A DNA stretch of 64,000 nt from Bacteroidota bacterium (GTDB lineage Bacteria; Bacteroidota; Bacteroidia; 2-12-FULL-35-15), in the NCBI GenBank assembly GCA_029237775.1, contig JAQZBR010000006.1, positions 124,001 through 188,000 on the forward strand, read 5' to 3'. The notes beneath the pieces are model-generated. The model ran no database searches, was not told the DNA's origin, and worked only from the letters and a program-made list of their open reading frames with translations. Shown piece by piece: positions 45,104 through 52,824 of the stretch. How positions within the stretch are numbered: the first letter of the stretch is position 1; every line of letters begins with the position of its first letter. The translations under genes were made by a program, and so were the position numbers.

Positions 45104-45463
45104 ATGGAAGCAGAAGCATTAGATCTGAATAATGACATGGATAAGGAACATATGAAAACCCTTACCTCATGCCTCAATTCATTATTAGCAAAAGGATACG
45201 AAACTCAGTTCAAAGCTTTGAAGTTTGGTCTCAAGTCTTTGACCACTGAAAAAATATATACTCCGGAAGAAGTTAAGATCACCAATTTTTATCGATTTGA
45301 AGGGGAGTCTGATCCTTCAGATAATTCTATTTTATATGTTATTGAGACCACCAGCGGTGAGAAAGGAACCTTATCTGATGCTTATGGTGCTTATAGCGAT
45401 GCTCACGTGTCTAAGTTCATCCAGGAAGTGGAGGAGATTGGCAAGAGGGCACACAAAAAATAG
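45104..45463 (+). CDS. Small conserved protein often annotated as phosphoribosylpyrophosphate synthetase
   Basis: A 119-residue soluble protein. The segments EVKITNFYRFEGESDPSDNS in parts, SILYVIETTSGEKGTLSDAYGAYSD in parts match a Bacteroidota family of about 100 residues that databases often label as phosphoribosylpyrophosphate synthetase; it lacks PRPP synthetase motifs and is far too short, so the label is wrong. Real function unknown. It is followed 38 bases later by the disordered-protein gene, probably on one transcript. Confidence 0.75.
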   Translation: MEAEALDLNNDMDKEHMKTLTSCLNSLLAKGYETQFKALKFGLKSLTTEKIYTPEEVKITNFYRFEGESDPSDNSILYVIETTSGEKGTLSDAYGAYSDAHVSKFIQEVEEIGKRAHKK

Positions 45464-45501
45464 AATCACAATCCTGATATTAACCAATCAAAATAAAAAA
45501 C

Positions 45502-46569
45502 ATGGATAAGAACAGAAAAAATGATGGCATTGGCTCATCTAAAAAATCGGGTTCTGCAAGATCTTCTTCAAAACTATCTGATGGCTGGGATGGTATCGGA
45601 TCCGGAGATGGAAAGCAGGAAAAGCCGGATACAATTGTCGATAAGCTGACTCAGGAAAGAAACGGGCGATCAAATGGAGCTCAATCAGTGGGACGACATG
45701 GTGCCTCTGAATTCACAGATGGTAATTCAGATATGGATAGCTACAACAGTGAACGCAACAGGCAGTACAGAGAACGAAATTCTCGTGATTCGTACGGAGG
45801 CAATAGTGGAAGAGAGCGCAATCGCGGCAATGATGACTATGATGCGCCAAGGGGGCAGCAGTATTACAGACAGTACGAAGAAAACGGATATAATGAGAGT
45901 TATGGAAATGATCGTTACCGCTATGATGGATCGAGAATGAATAACAGAAACTCAGAAGGTGATTATTACCGGAATGGTAATAGCAGTGAGCGTGAAAGAG
46001 GCTATGGCTATTCAGGCCGTAATAATAATGACCGGAATTACAGGAATGATTCGGAGCACGGAAGGTATTACAATGATGGTTCAAATGCCAGAGGAGAACG
46101 CGGATATCATCATGGTAACCACGGGTACAGCGACAATAATAAAGGGAGAAGCTCCTTCAACAATGAGGAATATTCAGGAAATGGTTATGGCAGCTTTAGC
46201 CGCAGCCGCAATAATCCTGATTACGAAAGCTCACAACGTAATAGTCAGAATAATCAAAGATACAATGATGATTATGGAAGGGCCAGAAATAATCAGCAAC
46301 GCGATTACTACAGAGACCAGGATCGCTATGGCAGAAACGATTATGAAAGAAACAATTCGCGTGATTCCGGGTTCGGACGAAACAGATGGGATGATATAGA
46401 AGAGGGGAGAAATGAACGAAATAACAATTTCAGCGATCGGGATAATTCGCATGGAAATCGCAGAGATGAACGAAGACATTGGGAAGATGAACAAAGCCAG
46501 AGAGATCATCAAAACAGAGGTTCACGGGGATTTGATGACACTGATGAATATTATGAAAGACCTTGGTAA
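45502..46569 (+). CDS. Low-complexity, N/R/Y/G-rich disordered protein
   Basis: A 355-residue hydrophilic protein without signal peptide or membrane segment. After a Lys/Ser/Gly-rich start (about 1-60) it is almost wholly Asn, Arg, Tyr, Gly, Ser and Asp, with repeated short units such as YGRN, RNN, NDRNY and GYS. Composition resembles prion-like and RGG domains of eukaryotic RNA-binding proteins. Opposite charges (Arg with Asp/Glu) alternate. No known domain is present. Codon usage keeps one long frame through the repeats and a terminator follows. I infer a role in assemblies, adhesion or desiccation protection without direct evidence. Confidence 0.75.
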   Translation: MDKNRKNDGIGSSKKSGSARSSSKLSDGWDGIGSGDGKQEKPDTIVDKLTQERNGRSNGAQSVGRHGASEFTDGNSDMDSYNSERNRQYRERNSRDSYGGNSGRERNRGNDDYDAPRGQQYYRQYEENGYNESYGNDRYRYDGSRMNNRNSEGDYYRNGNSSERERGYGYSGRNNNDRNYRNDSEHGRYYNDGSNARGERGYHHGNHGYSDNNKGRSSFNNEEYSGNGYGSFSRSRNNPDYESSQRNSQNNQRYNDDYGRARNNQQRDYYRDQDRYGRNDYERNNSRDSGFGRNRWDDIEEGRNERNNNFSDRDNSHGNRRDERRHWEDEQSQRDHQNRGSRGFDDTDEYYERPW

Positions 46570-46604
46570 AAAAAAAGAGAGCGAATTTCGCTCTCTTTTT
46601 TTTA
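46570..46604 (+). terminator. Terminator after the disordered-protein gene
   Basis: AGAGAGCGA and TCGCTCTCT arms with an ATT loop, flanked by A- and T-runs; can act both ways. Confidence 0.93.
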
Positions 46605-46792
46605 TATATAAATCAGAAGTAAGAAGCACAAATCAATTTTCATCGTTTGTGCTTCCCGGGAGCAAAGCTATTGACCTTGCTATATATAGTGAGTGTATGT
46701 AATAGACAATTCTAAGTATTTGTGCCAGCCTTTATCAGAGCTTTAATGGGGAATAATTTTTATAATTTTCATTCTCATTAGGGCTGATTGAT

Positions 46793-48076
46793 CTATTTTT
46801 TTTCCGCTGGTTTTTCTTCAGGCTGTTTTTCTTCAGATGTTTTGTCTTCGTCTTTATCTTTTTTCTTAAAGATCTTTTTAAAGAACCCGCCTTTTTTCTC
46901 TTCTTCCTTCTTTTCTGTTTCTTCTTTTGTTGGCGGTGTGCCTGTGTTCTTTTCCAATGCATCCATTGATGATTGACCAACAGTGCCGATTCCGATCTGT
47001 TCGTCAATTGTAGGTTGCAAGGCCTGGATAAAAGCATTACGCAAGACTTCTATAACGGCATATAGAACATTTGTTTTGGTTTCTTTAAATGTTCCTTCTA
47101 ATGGCACTTTTGTGGCAACCTGGTCATGCTTTTGATTTCGCAGCAACTGACCGGCACCTCCGACAACCGCTTCCCACATTTTTTGAAGTATATTGTCTTT
47201 ACGGTCTTCCGCACCAAGCACATCCAGGTTCTTGATAATAGGTTTAACATATCCTACAAATTTTCCCTGTTTTGAAGCTACTTCCGCGTATAGTCCGAAA
47301 GTCCCTTTGTTAACATCGAATTTCCCGTAGGCCTTAAAAAAATCATTAAGCTCCGGAAGATGTGTGTCTTTAAGCTCTGTATTCAAATCAAATGTGGGTT
47401 CCTTCGAAAACGGGTTTAATCTCATTTCCAGATTTAAATGTCCTTTGTAGATATTAGCCTCTGCGGTAACTGTTGATGGTAAAATATCATCGCTTTTTTC
47501 TGTTGTGAGATTTTCTGCGCGGATGTGAGTATTATCCATTTGTATATTCACCAGGGGATTAGACGTAGAATCGATATATTGGATAACACCATTAAAGATC
47601 TCAAAGCGATTTACTTTAAGAGGCATAAAATCATCTAACAGCTGATGAAAGTCGTTCGTGTCATTTTTGATTTGTTTTGGTTCTACCTTGTCTTTTAAGA
47701 ACTTGATCCGCGGTTCTTCGAGTTCAAGCTCCCCAACAATTTTACCCTCCAGCAATGCGCTCCAGTGCACAGAAAGATCAATTTGGCGAGCTTCAAAAAA
47801 TTCTGATTCCTGCATAGTGAGGGTGTCGATCTTATGCAAATAAATATTATTGATCTTATATGCACCACGGTACAGGGCGATGTCAATATCACTCACATGT
47901 CCGTAATAACCGTGCATGTGTGAGAGTGTTTTATTCGCATATTTAAGTACCACGTAGGGTAAAGCGATCCTTACCGCCACCAATAAGATAATTACACCTA
48001 AAAGGATTCGTATTCCTGTTCTTTTGAAAAATGGTTTTCTCTTTTTTGAATTTTCAGTAGTATTCGCTTTTCTCAT
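46793..48076 (-). CDS. DUF748 / AsmA-like periplasmic protein
   Basis: A 427-residue protein with one N-terminal helix (about 21-42) and a DUF748-type beta-rich domain: LEEPRIKFLKDK, PLKVNRFEIFNGVIQYIDST, ANIYKGHLNLEMRLNPFSKEP. The last 60 residues are a Lys/Glu-rich disordered tail. DUF748 proteins are AsmA-like and thought to act in the periplasm in envelope maintenance. It has a GGCAT-type site upstream. It is monocistronic as far as can be seen. Confidence 0.75.
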   Translation of the reverse strand: MRKANTTENSKKRKPFFKRTGIRILLGVIILLVAVRIALPYVVLKYANKTLSHMHGYYGHVSDIDIALYRGAYKINNIYLHKIDTLTMQESEFFEARQIDLSVHWSALLEGKIVGELELEEPRIKFLKDKVEPKQIKNDTNDFHQLLDDFMPLKVNRFEIFNGVIQYIDSTSNPLVNIQMDNTHIRAENLTTEKSDDILPSTVTAEANIYKGHLNLEMRLNPFSKEPTFDLNTELKDTHLPELNDFFKAYGKFDVNKGTFGLYAEVASKQGKFVGYVKPIIKNLDVLGAEDRKDNILQKMWEAVVGGAGQLLRNQKHDQVATKVPLEGTFKETKTNVLYAVIEVLRNAFIQALQPTIDEQIGIGTVGQSSMDALEKNTGTPPTKEETEKKEEEKKGGFFKKIFKKKDKDEDKTSEEKQPEEKPAEKK

Positions 48077-48104
48077 AAATTTAAAAATTGACTAAATCTA
48101 TAAA

Positions 48105-48119
48105 TATATAAGCATGCCA
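48105..48119 (-). promoter_or_regulatory. GGCAT-type motif, site 10
   Basis: Minus strand TGGCATGCTTATATA, first G 42 bases before the DUF748 start; shares CGTAAT(T)GGCATG with the OmpA-gene site. Confidence 0.55.
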
Positions 48120-48148
48120 ATTACGGGTTGAAATGGTATAAAATAAGA

Positions 48149-48178
48149 AGCGAAGCAAAATTTTAGTTTTGCTTCGCT
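48149..48178 (-). terminator. Hairpin with 12-base arms
   Basis: AGCGAAGCAAAA pairs with TTTTGCTTCGCT around a six-base loop. On the minus strand a partly T-rich tail follows. It stands just downstream of the decayed gene end at 48257. Confidence 0.5.
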
Positions 48179-48256
48179 GAGAGATGGGACAAGTATTTTT
48201 GCAAATACCCTCGTTTTTTTTTTACACAGAACATTTAGGTAGGCACTGAGTATATT

Positions 48257-48337
48257 CTAAAAAGCGTGCCGTATGCCAACATGAATCTGTTTCTTGATAT
48301 TTTTTACATCTATTTTTTGCCTGACCGCTCTGAAAGC
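48257..48337 (-). pseudogene. Possible remnant of a barrel-protein C-terminus
   Basis: On the minus strand 26 codons run from just after a stop to a TAG at 48257-48259 and end IHVGIRHAF. A final Phe after alternating hydrophobic residues is typical of outer-membrane barrel ends. Upstream the frame is closed by a stop and the DNA is AT-rich. A hairpin follows. The match could be chance. Confidence 0.25.
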
Positions 48338-48450
48338 CTATGCTTTACTGAGTATCTGGCTATTTATTAAAAGCATACTTTTTTTAAATCAGACTTTTTT
48401 TAAATCTTTCGAATTTTTCAGATTTGCTCAAGTTGGGGAATTTTGAGAAA

Positions 48451-48488
48451 AAAAATCCCCAGACGTTAAATCCGGGGATATATTTTTG
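48451..48488 (-). terminator. Terminator after the receiver gene
   Basis: On the minus strand ATCCCC pairs with GGGGAT (loop about 13 bases, partly paired), followed by a run of eight T residues. Confidence 0.75.
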
Positions 48489-48502
48489 AGTTGAGTTCTC
48501 AG

Positions 48503-48853
48503 CTATTCCATTGCCAGAATATTCTTAAGCTGGCTAAAACTGATTGGCTTTTCAATAAAATAATCAGCACCTTTTTCCAGCGCTTCAGATCTTAAATTCG
48601 ACATTGCGCTTATGATAATTATTCTCAGGGACTTATTCAGATTTTTAAAAAGTTTGATATTATCGATCCCATTTCCATCCGGAAGGTTATGATCAAGGAT
48701 AAGAAGGTCAGGGTTCATTTGCTTGAATTTCTCAACGCCACTCTCCAGATCATTGGAAAAGTCAATAGCCCTTGTTTTTTTAGCCAGAAAATTCTCCAGA
48801 AGTAAGCACAACTCTTTTTCATCATCAATAATTAAAACGGAATGTGCATTCAT
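48503..48853 (-). CDS. Single-domain response regulator
   Basis: A 116-residue receiver counted from the ATG at 48853. It has the acidic pair in IIDDEKE, the phospho-acceptor Asp in LLILDHNLPDGNG, the switch residue in IIISAMS and the Lys in FIEKPIS; no output domain follows. An upstream in-frame ATG at 48919 would add 22 residues, but a -7 promoter box ends only two bases before it, so transcription would start at or after that codon. It is likely a phosphorelay intermediate or protein-binding switch. No kinase gene is adjacent. Confidence 0.88.
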   Translation of the reverse strand: MNAHSVLIIDDEKELCLLLENFLAKKTRAIDFSNDLESGVEKFKQMNPDLLILDHNLPDGNGIDNIKLFKNLNKSLRIIIISAMSNLRSEALEKGADYFIEKPISFSQLKNILAME

Positions 48854-48921
48854 TTCCTCTAGTGTTGATTTCAGCAGGATTTGCTGGTCTTTATCGTTTA
48901 TGTTATAAAAGTAATACATGG

Positions 48922-48929
48922 CAAATATA
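48922..48929 (-). promoter_or_regulatory. -7 box that decides the receiver-gene start
   Basis: Minus strand TATATTTG matches TAnnTTTG. Transcription would begin about at 48916, inside the longer reading, which supports translation from 48853. Confidence 0.5.
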
Positions 48930-49012
48930 AAGATATTAATAGGGTAATTCGGGTTAAATATTTTTTAATCTTACTGTTTCAACAAAAATGTGTTTTATTA
49001 ACAATATTTGTT

Positions 49013-49810
49013 CTATTGATCATTTTTGTCTTTTTTATCTTTGTTAAATATTTTCTTTAACAGTCCTGGTTCTTCCTTTTTATTCGTGTTAGTGTCTGTT
49101 CCTTTGCTGTTGTTTTTCGAATCATTATTTTTGTCGTCTTTTTCTTTTTTCTTTTTATTGAAATATCCTCTGAGAAGAATGTTGTGCTTAGCGGCTTCCA
49201 TATTTTCGTCAAGCCCTTTTGTACTTCTTTGTAAGTTATTAATGGTGGTGTTGATGCTCGTAGCCATAGTGCTATCATTGATCAACATACCGAACGTACC
49301 CTTGCCGCTGTTGATTTTATACAAGATTTGAGCCAGTTGGTCGGAGACAACCTCTGCATTTCCAGCTGTTACCTGCAGACTCGCAAGGATTGCATCTGTT
49401 TGCAAGGGAGGGTTCGATAAAAGAAATTGTCCCTCATCAACCACCAGTGCGTGGCTGCTGCCCTGGGTTATATTAATTATCTTATCGCCAATCAGTCCTT
49501 CAGATCCTATCGCGATCCGACAATCTTTCTTAATAAATTTCTGAACATCTTTATCCACTATCAGACTTACCTGAACGGTAGTGTCATTAATGATCATGAT
49601 GTTGTCTACCGTCCCCACATTGATTCCTGAGAACCTCACATTGTTTCCAATCTGCAATCCATTGATGTCTTTAAACATTGTATTGAGCCTGAAGACAGGG
49701 TTAAACAAATGTTTTTGCCTTCCGATATAGAATATTGCTCCAATAAACAATAGCAAGCCTGCAGCTACAAACATTCCTAATCTTGCCTTAAATCGTGTTG
49801 TCGTTTCCAT
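49013..49810 (-). CDS. mlaD: MCE-domain protein of a Mla-type lipid transporter
   Basis: A 265-residue protein with one N-terminal membrane helix (about 9-27) and a single MCE domain (about 38-115: NTMFKDINGLQIGNNVRFSGINVGTVDNI in parts). A helical region follows and the last 50 residues are Lys/Asp/Asn-rich and disordered. MCE proteins form hexameric rings that carry phospholipids between membranes. It is the last gene of a permease-ATPase-MCE operon. Confidence 0.9.
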   Translation of the reverse strand: METTTRFKARLGMFVAAGLLLFIGAIFYIGRQKHLFNPVFRLNTMFKDINGLQIGNNVRFSGINVGTVDNIMIINDTTVQVSLIVDKDVQKFIKKDCRIAIGSEGLIGDKIINITQGSSHALVVDEGQFLLSNPPLQTDAILASLQVTAGNAEVVSDQLAQILYKINSGKGTFGMLINDSTMATSINTTINNLQRSTKGLDENMEAAKHNILLRGYFNKKKKEKDDKNNDSKNNSKGTDTNTNKKEEPGLLKKIFNKDKKDKNDQ

Positions 49811-49816
49811 AATAAT

Positions 49817-50587
49817 TTAATCTTTAAAAAATAATTGTACCCATGGATCTTCTATCTGCTGAATTGATTGCATAGTTCCTTGTGCATAAATTTCTCCTTC
49901 TTTCAGAAGCAAGGCACGGTCCGCAACGGCTCTGGCACATGGCATGTCGTGGGTAATGATCAATGATGATGTATGATATTTATTTCGTATCTCGTTTATT
50001 AATGCACTTATTTCCTGCGAGGTTATAGGATCAAGCCCGGTAGTGGGTTCATCATAAAGAATGATTGATGGATCAAGAATTATAGTCCGTGCAAGCGCAA
50101 TTCGTTTTCTCATACCACCCGACAGTTGGGAAGGCATTTTGTTGAGGGCACTTGCGAGCCCTACAGCTTCGAGTGCCTCCATCGTTTTATCCTTAATGTC
50201 TTTTTCAGAAATACCTTTTTTGATTCTCCGTAAAGGGAATTCAAGATTTTCTTTTACTGTCATCGAATCATAAAGTGCTCCGCTCTGAAAAAGAAATCCG
50301 ATCTTCTTCCTGAGTTCCGCAAGTTCTTTGGCTCTCAGGTTACCCACTTCATTGCCAAGAACATTTATTGTTCCCTCGTCTGCAGTCATTAGCTGTACAA
50401 TACATTTTATAAGCACCGACTTTCCTGATCCTGATTTGCCAAGCACAATTAAATTCTCTCCTTTTATAAGATCAAAGGTCAGCCCTTTAAGGACATGCTG
50501 TTCGCCAAAAGATTTTTTCAGATCTTTAACCTTAATAACCGGTTCTCCTTTAACTGCCTCTTCTCTATATTGTCCTTCTGTACTCAT
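49817..50587 (-). CDS. mlaF: Mla-type ABC transporter ATP-binding protein
   Basis: A 256-residue ABC ATPase. Walker A is GKSGSGKS (about residues 54-61), the signature LSGGMRKRIALAR and Walker B IILYDEPTTGLDP are complete, and an H-loop Asp/His pair ends the core (ITHDMPCARAVADR). This is the MlaF class, which energises phospholipid movement. The start overlaps the permease gene by four bases. Confidence 0.93.
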   Translation of the reverse strand: MSTEGQYREEAVKGEPVIKVKDLKKSFGEQHVLKGLTFDLIKGENLIVLGKSGSGKSVLIKCIVQLMTADEGTINVLGNEVGNLRAKELAELRKKIGFLFQSGALYDSMTVKENLEFPLRRIKKGISEKDIKDKTMEALEAVGLASALNKMPSQLSGGMRKRIALARTIILDPSIILYDEPTTGLDPITSQEISALINEIRNKYHTSSLIITHDMPCARAVADRALLLKEGEIYAQGTMQSIQQIEDPWVQLFFKD

Positions 50588-51423
50588 ATCATCAGGTCGG
50601 TTATTTGAACTACTATCAGATCCACAATAATTATCAAAAGTGAGGAAAGTACCACCGCTGAATTAGCAGCGATCCCAACACTTTCTGTTCCTTTTCCTGC
50701 ATTATATCCTTTATAGCAACCTACCAATCCGATCACTAAGCCGAAGAAGAAAGACTTGATAAATGCCGGAATAAAATCAATAAAATCAACCGAACTGAAA
50801 GCTCTTGAAAAGAACAAGGCAATGTTGAGTTCTGTTTTTATATTAACACCGATCCAGCTACCAACCATTCCGAGGGCATCTGCAAATAGAACAAGTACCG
50901 GTATCATTAATGTTGCTGCAAGTACTCGCGTAACAACAAGATATTTCATCGGGTTCACTGCTGAAACTTCCATCGCTTCAATTTGCTCCGTCACCTTCAT
51001 GGAGCCAAGCTCTGCTCCGATACCTGACCCTATTTTTCCTGCACAGATCAATGCTGTGATAACAGGGCCGATCTCTCTTATAAGAGACACTGCCACCATC
51101 TGAGGTAACATACTCTCTGCTCCGAAGTCGTTCAGGATCGGGCGTGACTGAATTGTTAGTACGAGCCCCATGATCGCGCCAGTGATAGCTACTAAAGGCA
51201 AAGAGCGGTTTCCGATCTCATAACATTGCTTAAGAAATTCTTTGAATTCAAATGGAAATGAAAAAAACTGACGCAGGGTTTGAAGAATGAAAAGCGTCAT
51301 GTTGCCTGCACGGGTGAAGAATGTTTTTGCATCCTCCGCTCTGGCAATTGTTCTTTCACTCAGAAGAACTGATCCTTCTGTAGCGATGTTCTTAACCTTT
51401 GATATTGGCGTAAAGTTTTTCAT
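50584..51423 (-). CDS. mlaE: MlaE-type ABC transporter permease
   Basis: A 279-residue membrane protein of the MlaE family, with about five to six hydrophobic helices and the conserved segment KVTEQIEAMEVSAVNPMKYLVVTR in parts plus GAIMGLVLTIQSRPILNDFGAE in parts. It is the first gene of the mlaE-mlaF-mlaD-like operon. No mlaB or mlaC is visible, as is common in Bacteroidota. A possible GGCAT-type site lies 38 bases before the start. Confidence 0.92.
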   Translation of the reverse strand: MKNFTPISKVKNIATEGSVLLSERTIARAEDAKTFFTRAGNMTLFILQTLRQFFSFPFEFKEFLKQCYEIGNRSLPLVAITGAIMGLVLTIQSRPILNDFGAESMLPQMVAVSLIREIGPVITALICAGKIGSGIGAELGSMKVTEQIEAMEVSAVNPMKYLVVTRVLAATLMIPVLVLFADALGMVGSWIGVNIKTELNIALFFSRAFSSVDFIDFIPAFIKSFFFGLVIGLVGCYKGYNAGKGTESVGIAANSAVVLSSLLIIIVDLIVVQITDLMI

Positions 51424-51447
51424 TTTTTAATTAGTCACGTTACAGTT

Positions 51448-51462
51448 CCAAATCCAATGCCC
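51448..51462 (-). promoter_or_regulatory. GGCAT-type motif, site 11 (weak)
   Basis: Minus strand GGGCATTGGATTTGG, first G of GGCAT 38 bases before the mlaE start. The GGCAT and TTT positions fit, the following TA does not. Confidence 0.35.
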
Positions 51463-51580
51463 TTTTTATACGCAGTGTATTGAGCATGTTAGAAGAGTTT
51501 AATGGTAATTAATTCTACATAATGTTGATTAGCTTACTCGAAACAATTTGTTTTTCCCTTGATGAATAAGGTTTTGCGGT

Positions 51581-51595
51581 AGGCATGATTATTCA
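51581..51595 (+). promoter_or_regulatory. GGCAT-type motif, site 12
   Basis: AGGCATGATTATTCA, first G 61 bases before the ATG at 51643, the longest spacing of the set; close to site 3. Confidence 0.45.
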
Positions 51596-51642
51596 ATTAT
51601 TTAAGTAAAATTTATAAAAACAACTTTAAAAAATAAAACACT

Positions 51643-51963
51643 ATGTCAGACAATGGAAAAGTTTTAGGCGCATTGGTGCTCGGTGCAGCAGCAGGTGCAG
51701 TATTAGGATTATTATTCGCTCCTAGCTCAGGAGCTGATTTGAGAAAGAAGATCTCTGAGAACAGCGGTGATCTTATCGATGAGCTTACTGGTAAAATTGA
51801 AGAAGGTAAAGAAATGCTTTCAGGTTTAAAGGAAAAAGCAATGTCTAAAGCTGATGAATTAAAAAGCAGAGCTGAAGATGAGTTAAGCAGCATGAAGAAC
51901 AAAGCAAAACAAACAGCTGCTAACGTTACTTCTTCTACTTCAACAGCAAATCATTCTCACTAA
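51643..51963 (+). CDS. YtxH-domain protein
   Basis: A 106-residue protein. The N-terminal helix with a small-residue pattern (LGALVLGAAAGAVLGLLFAPSSGADLR, residues 5-31 in parts) is the YtxH hallmark: a membrane anchor followed by FAPxSG. The rest is an amphipathic Lys/Glu-rich helix, as in late-embryogenesis-abundant-like proteins. YtxH proteins are stress-induced in Firmicutes; here a GGCAT-type site precedes it. It leads a three-gene run before rpoN. Confidence 0.9.
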   Translation: MSDNGKVLGALVLGAAAGAVLGLLFAPSSGADLRKKISENSGDLIDELTGKIEEGKEMLSGLKEKAMSKADELKSRAEDELSSMKNKAKQTAANVTSSTSTANHSH

Positions 51964-51984
51964 TTTTAATCAAAGAAAAAACCT

Positions 51985-52335
51985 ATGGAAGAGCAAAATA
52001 AACTCGAAAAAATGGTTTCTGATATCAAAGAATATGCAGAAACGCGTTTTGACATCATCGTTCTTAATACTCAGGATAAAGCAACTCATGTGATTTCTTC
52101 CATCGCCACTTCGGTGATCATGGGAGTGCTTGGATTCTTTATATTGATTTTTTTGAGCATTGGTGGAGCATGGTCGCTTGGAGAGTATTTCAATAGCCCT
52201 TCCATAGGATTTTTTAGTGTTGCCGGTTTTTATCTGCTGGTAACAATTCTTCTCTATGTCAACAGAGAAAAATGGATCAAGATGCCGATTATCAATTCCA
52301 TTCTTAAAAAAATCACATTTCATGAGAACGATTAA
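51985..52335 (+). CDS. Holin-X-type (phage holin family) membrane protein
   Basis: A 116-residue protein with two central membrane helices (about 38-60 and 75-93) and a helical N-terminus (EEQNKLEKMVSDIKEYAE). The pattern matches PF07332-like proteins, named phage holins though found in chromosomes with no phage. The genes around are not phage-like. It overlaps the next gene by 14 bases. Function unproven; envelope stress is plausible from its company. Confidence 0.75.
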   Translation: MEEQNKLEKMVSDIKEYAETRFDIIVLNTQDKATHVISSIATSVIMGVLGFFILIFLSIGGAWSLGEYFNSPSIGFFSVAGFYLLVTILLYVNREKWIKMPIINSILKKITFHEND

Positions 52336-52708
52336 TACACTGGCTGAGCTGAAAGAAGAGCGTTTACGTCTTCAGATGCGCAAGACATTTCTGGAAGCAG
52401 AAATCAAGACAAATTTCAATGATATCAAAGAACAACTTAAGCCATTAAGGTTGGTTGCCAAAGGAGCAACTAAATTTTTTGCCGGAAAAGACCACAGCGT
52501 TGCGGGCGATACGGCAGGTTATCTTACCAATGTTCTTGTAAAGGAGGTTCTGTTGAAAAATGCAGGTTACCTTTCCCGTTTAGTGCTTCCATATCTGGCT
52601 AAGAATGTAGCTACTAACGTGGTGGATGATAATAAGTCGAAAATAAGCGATTGGGTTCAGACTCTTATTGCAAAATTTACCCATAAAAAAGCGGAAGCAA
52701 ATGCCTGA
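52322..52708 (+). CDS. Small helical protein of unknown function
   Basis: A 128-residue protein. I chose the ATG at 52322 (MRTINTLAELKEERLRLQ); an upstream ATG at 52256 reads inside the previous gene. The first half is an alpha-helical coiled-coil-like region, the second half is hydrophobic-amphipathic (VLVKEVLLKNAGYLSRLVLPY) and ends Lys/Ala-rich. It is the usual third partner of YtxH and holin-X-like genes in Bacteroidota as far as I recall. Confidence 0.65.
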   Translation: MRTINTLAELKEERLRLQMRKTFLEAEIKTNFNDIKEQLKPLRLVAKGATKFFAGKDHSVAGDTAGYLTNVLVKEVLLKNAGYLSRLVLPYLAKNVATNVVDDNKSKISDWVQTLIAKFTHKKAEANA

Positions 52709-52767
52709 ATCGGGGTTGTTTTTACACATAAATATCTCATTTATGCCCTTTTTTAGATTAAAATTAA

Positions 52768-52784
52768 TTGGATAAATAGTTGCA
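52768..52784 (+). promoter_or_regulatory. Candidate sigma-54 (-24/-12) promoter before rpoN
   Basis: TTGGATAAATAGTTGCA has GG and GC separated by exactly ten bases, with TTGCA at -12, as in the consensus TGGCACG-N4-TTGCA. The -24 side reads TTGGAT, not TTGGCA. First G lies 55 bases before the ATG of rpoN. Suggests autoregulation. Confidence 0.5.
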
Positions 52785-52824
52785 GTCAGAATTGAGGATC
52801 TTATCATTTTAATTTTAAAATATT

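Larger units (their letters stand above)
48077..48502. other. 426-base region with regulatory and decayed sequence
   Basis: Holds the GGCAT-type site of the DUF748 gene, a 12-base hairpin, a short decayed open stretch that resembles a barrel-protein C-terminus, and the terminator of the response-regulator gene. No intact gene was seen. Confidence 0.6.

Noticed and set aside
45713-46512. Several long reading frames opposite and beside the disordered-protein gene
   Set aside because: They are by-products of the repetitive N/R/Y/G codons; composition is biased and no starts or domains support them.
46735-47037. Lys-rich frame overlapping the DUF748 gene end
   Set aside because: Shadow of the Lys/Glu-rich tail in another frame.
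51985-52335. A holin-like gene as sign of a prophage
   Set aside because: No phage structural, lysis or integrase genes surround it; the family is chromosomal in Bacteroidota.
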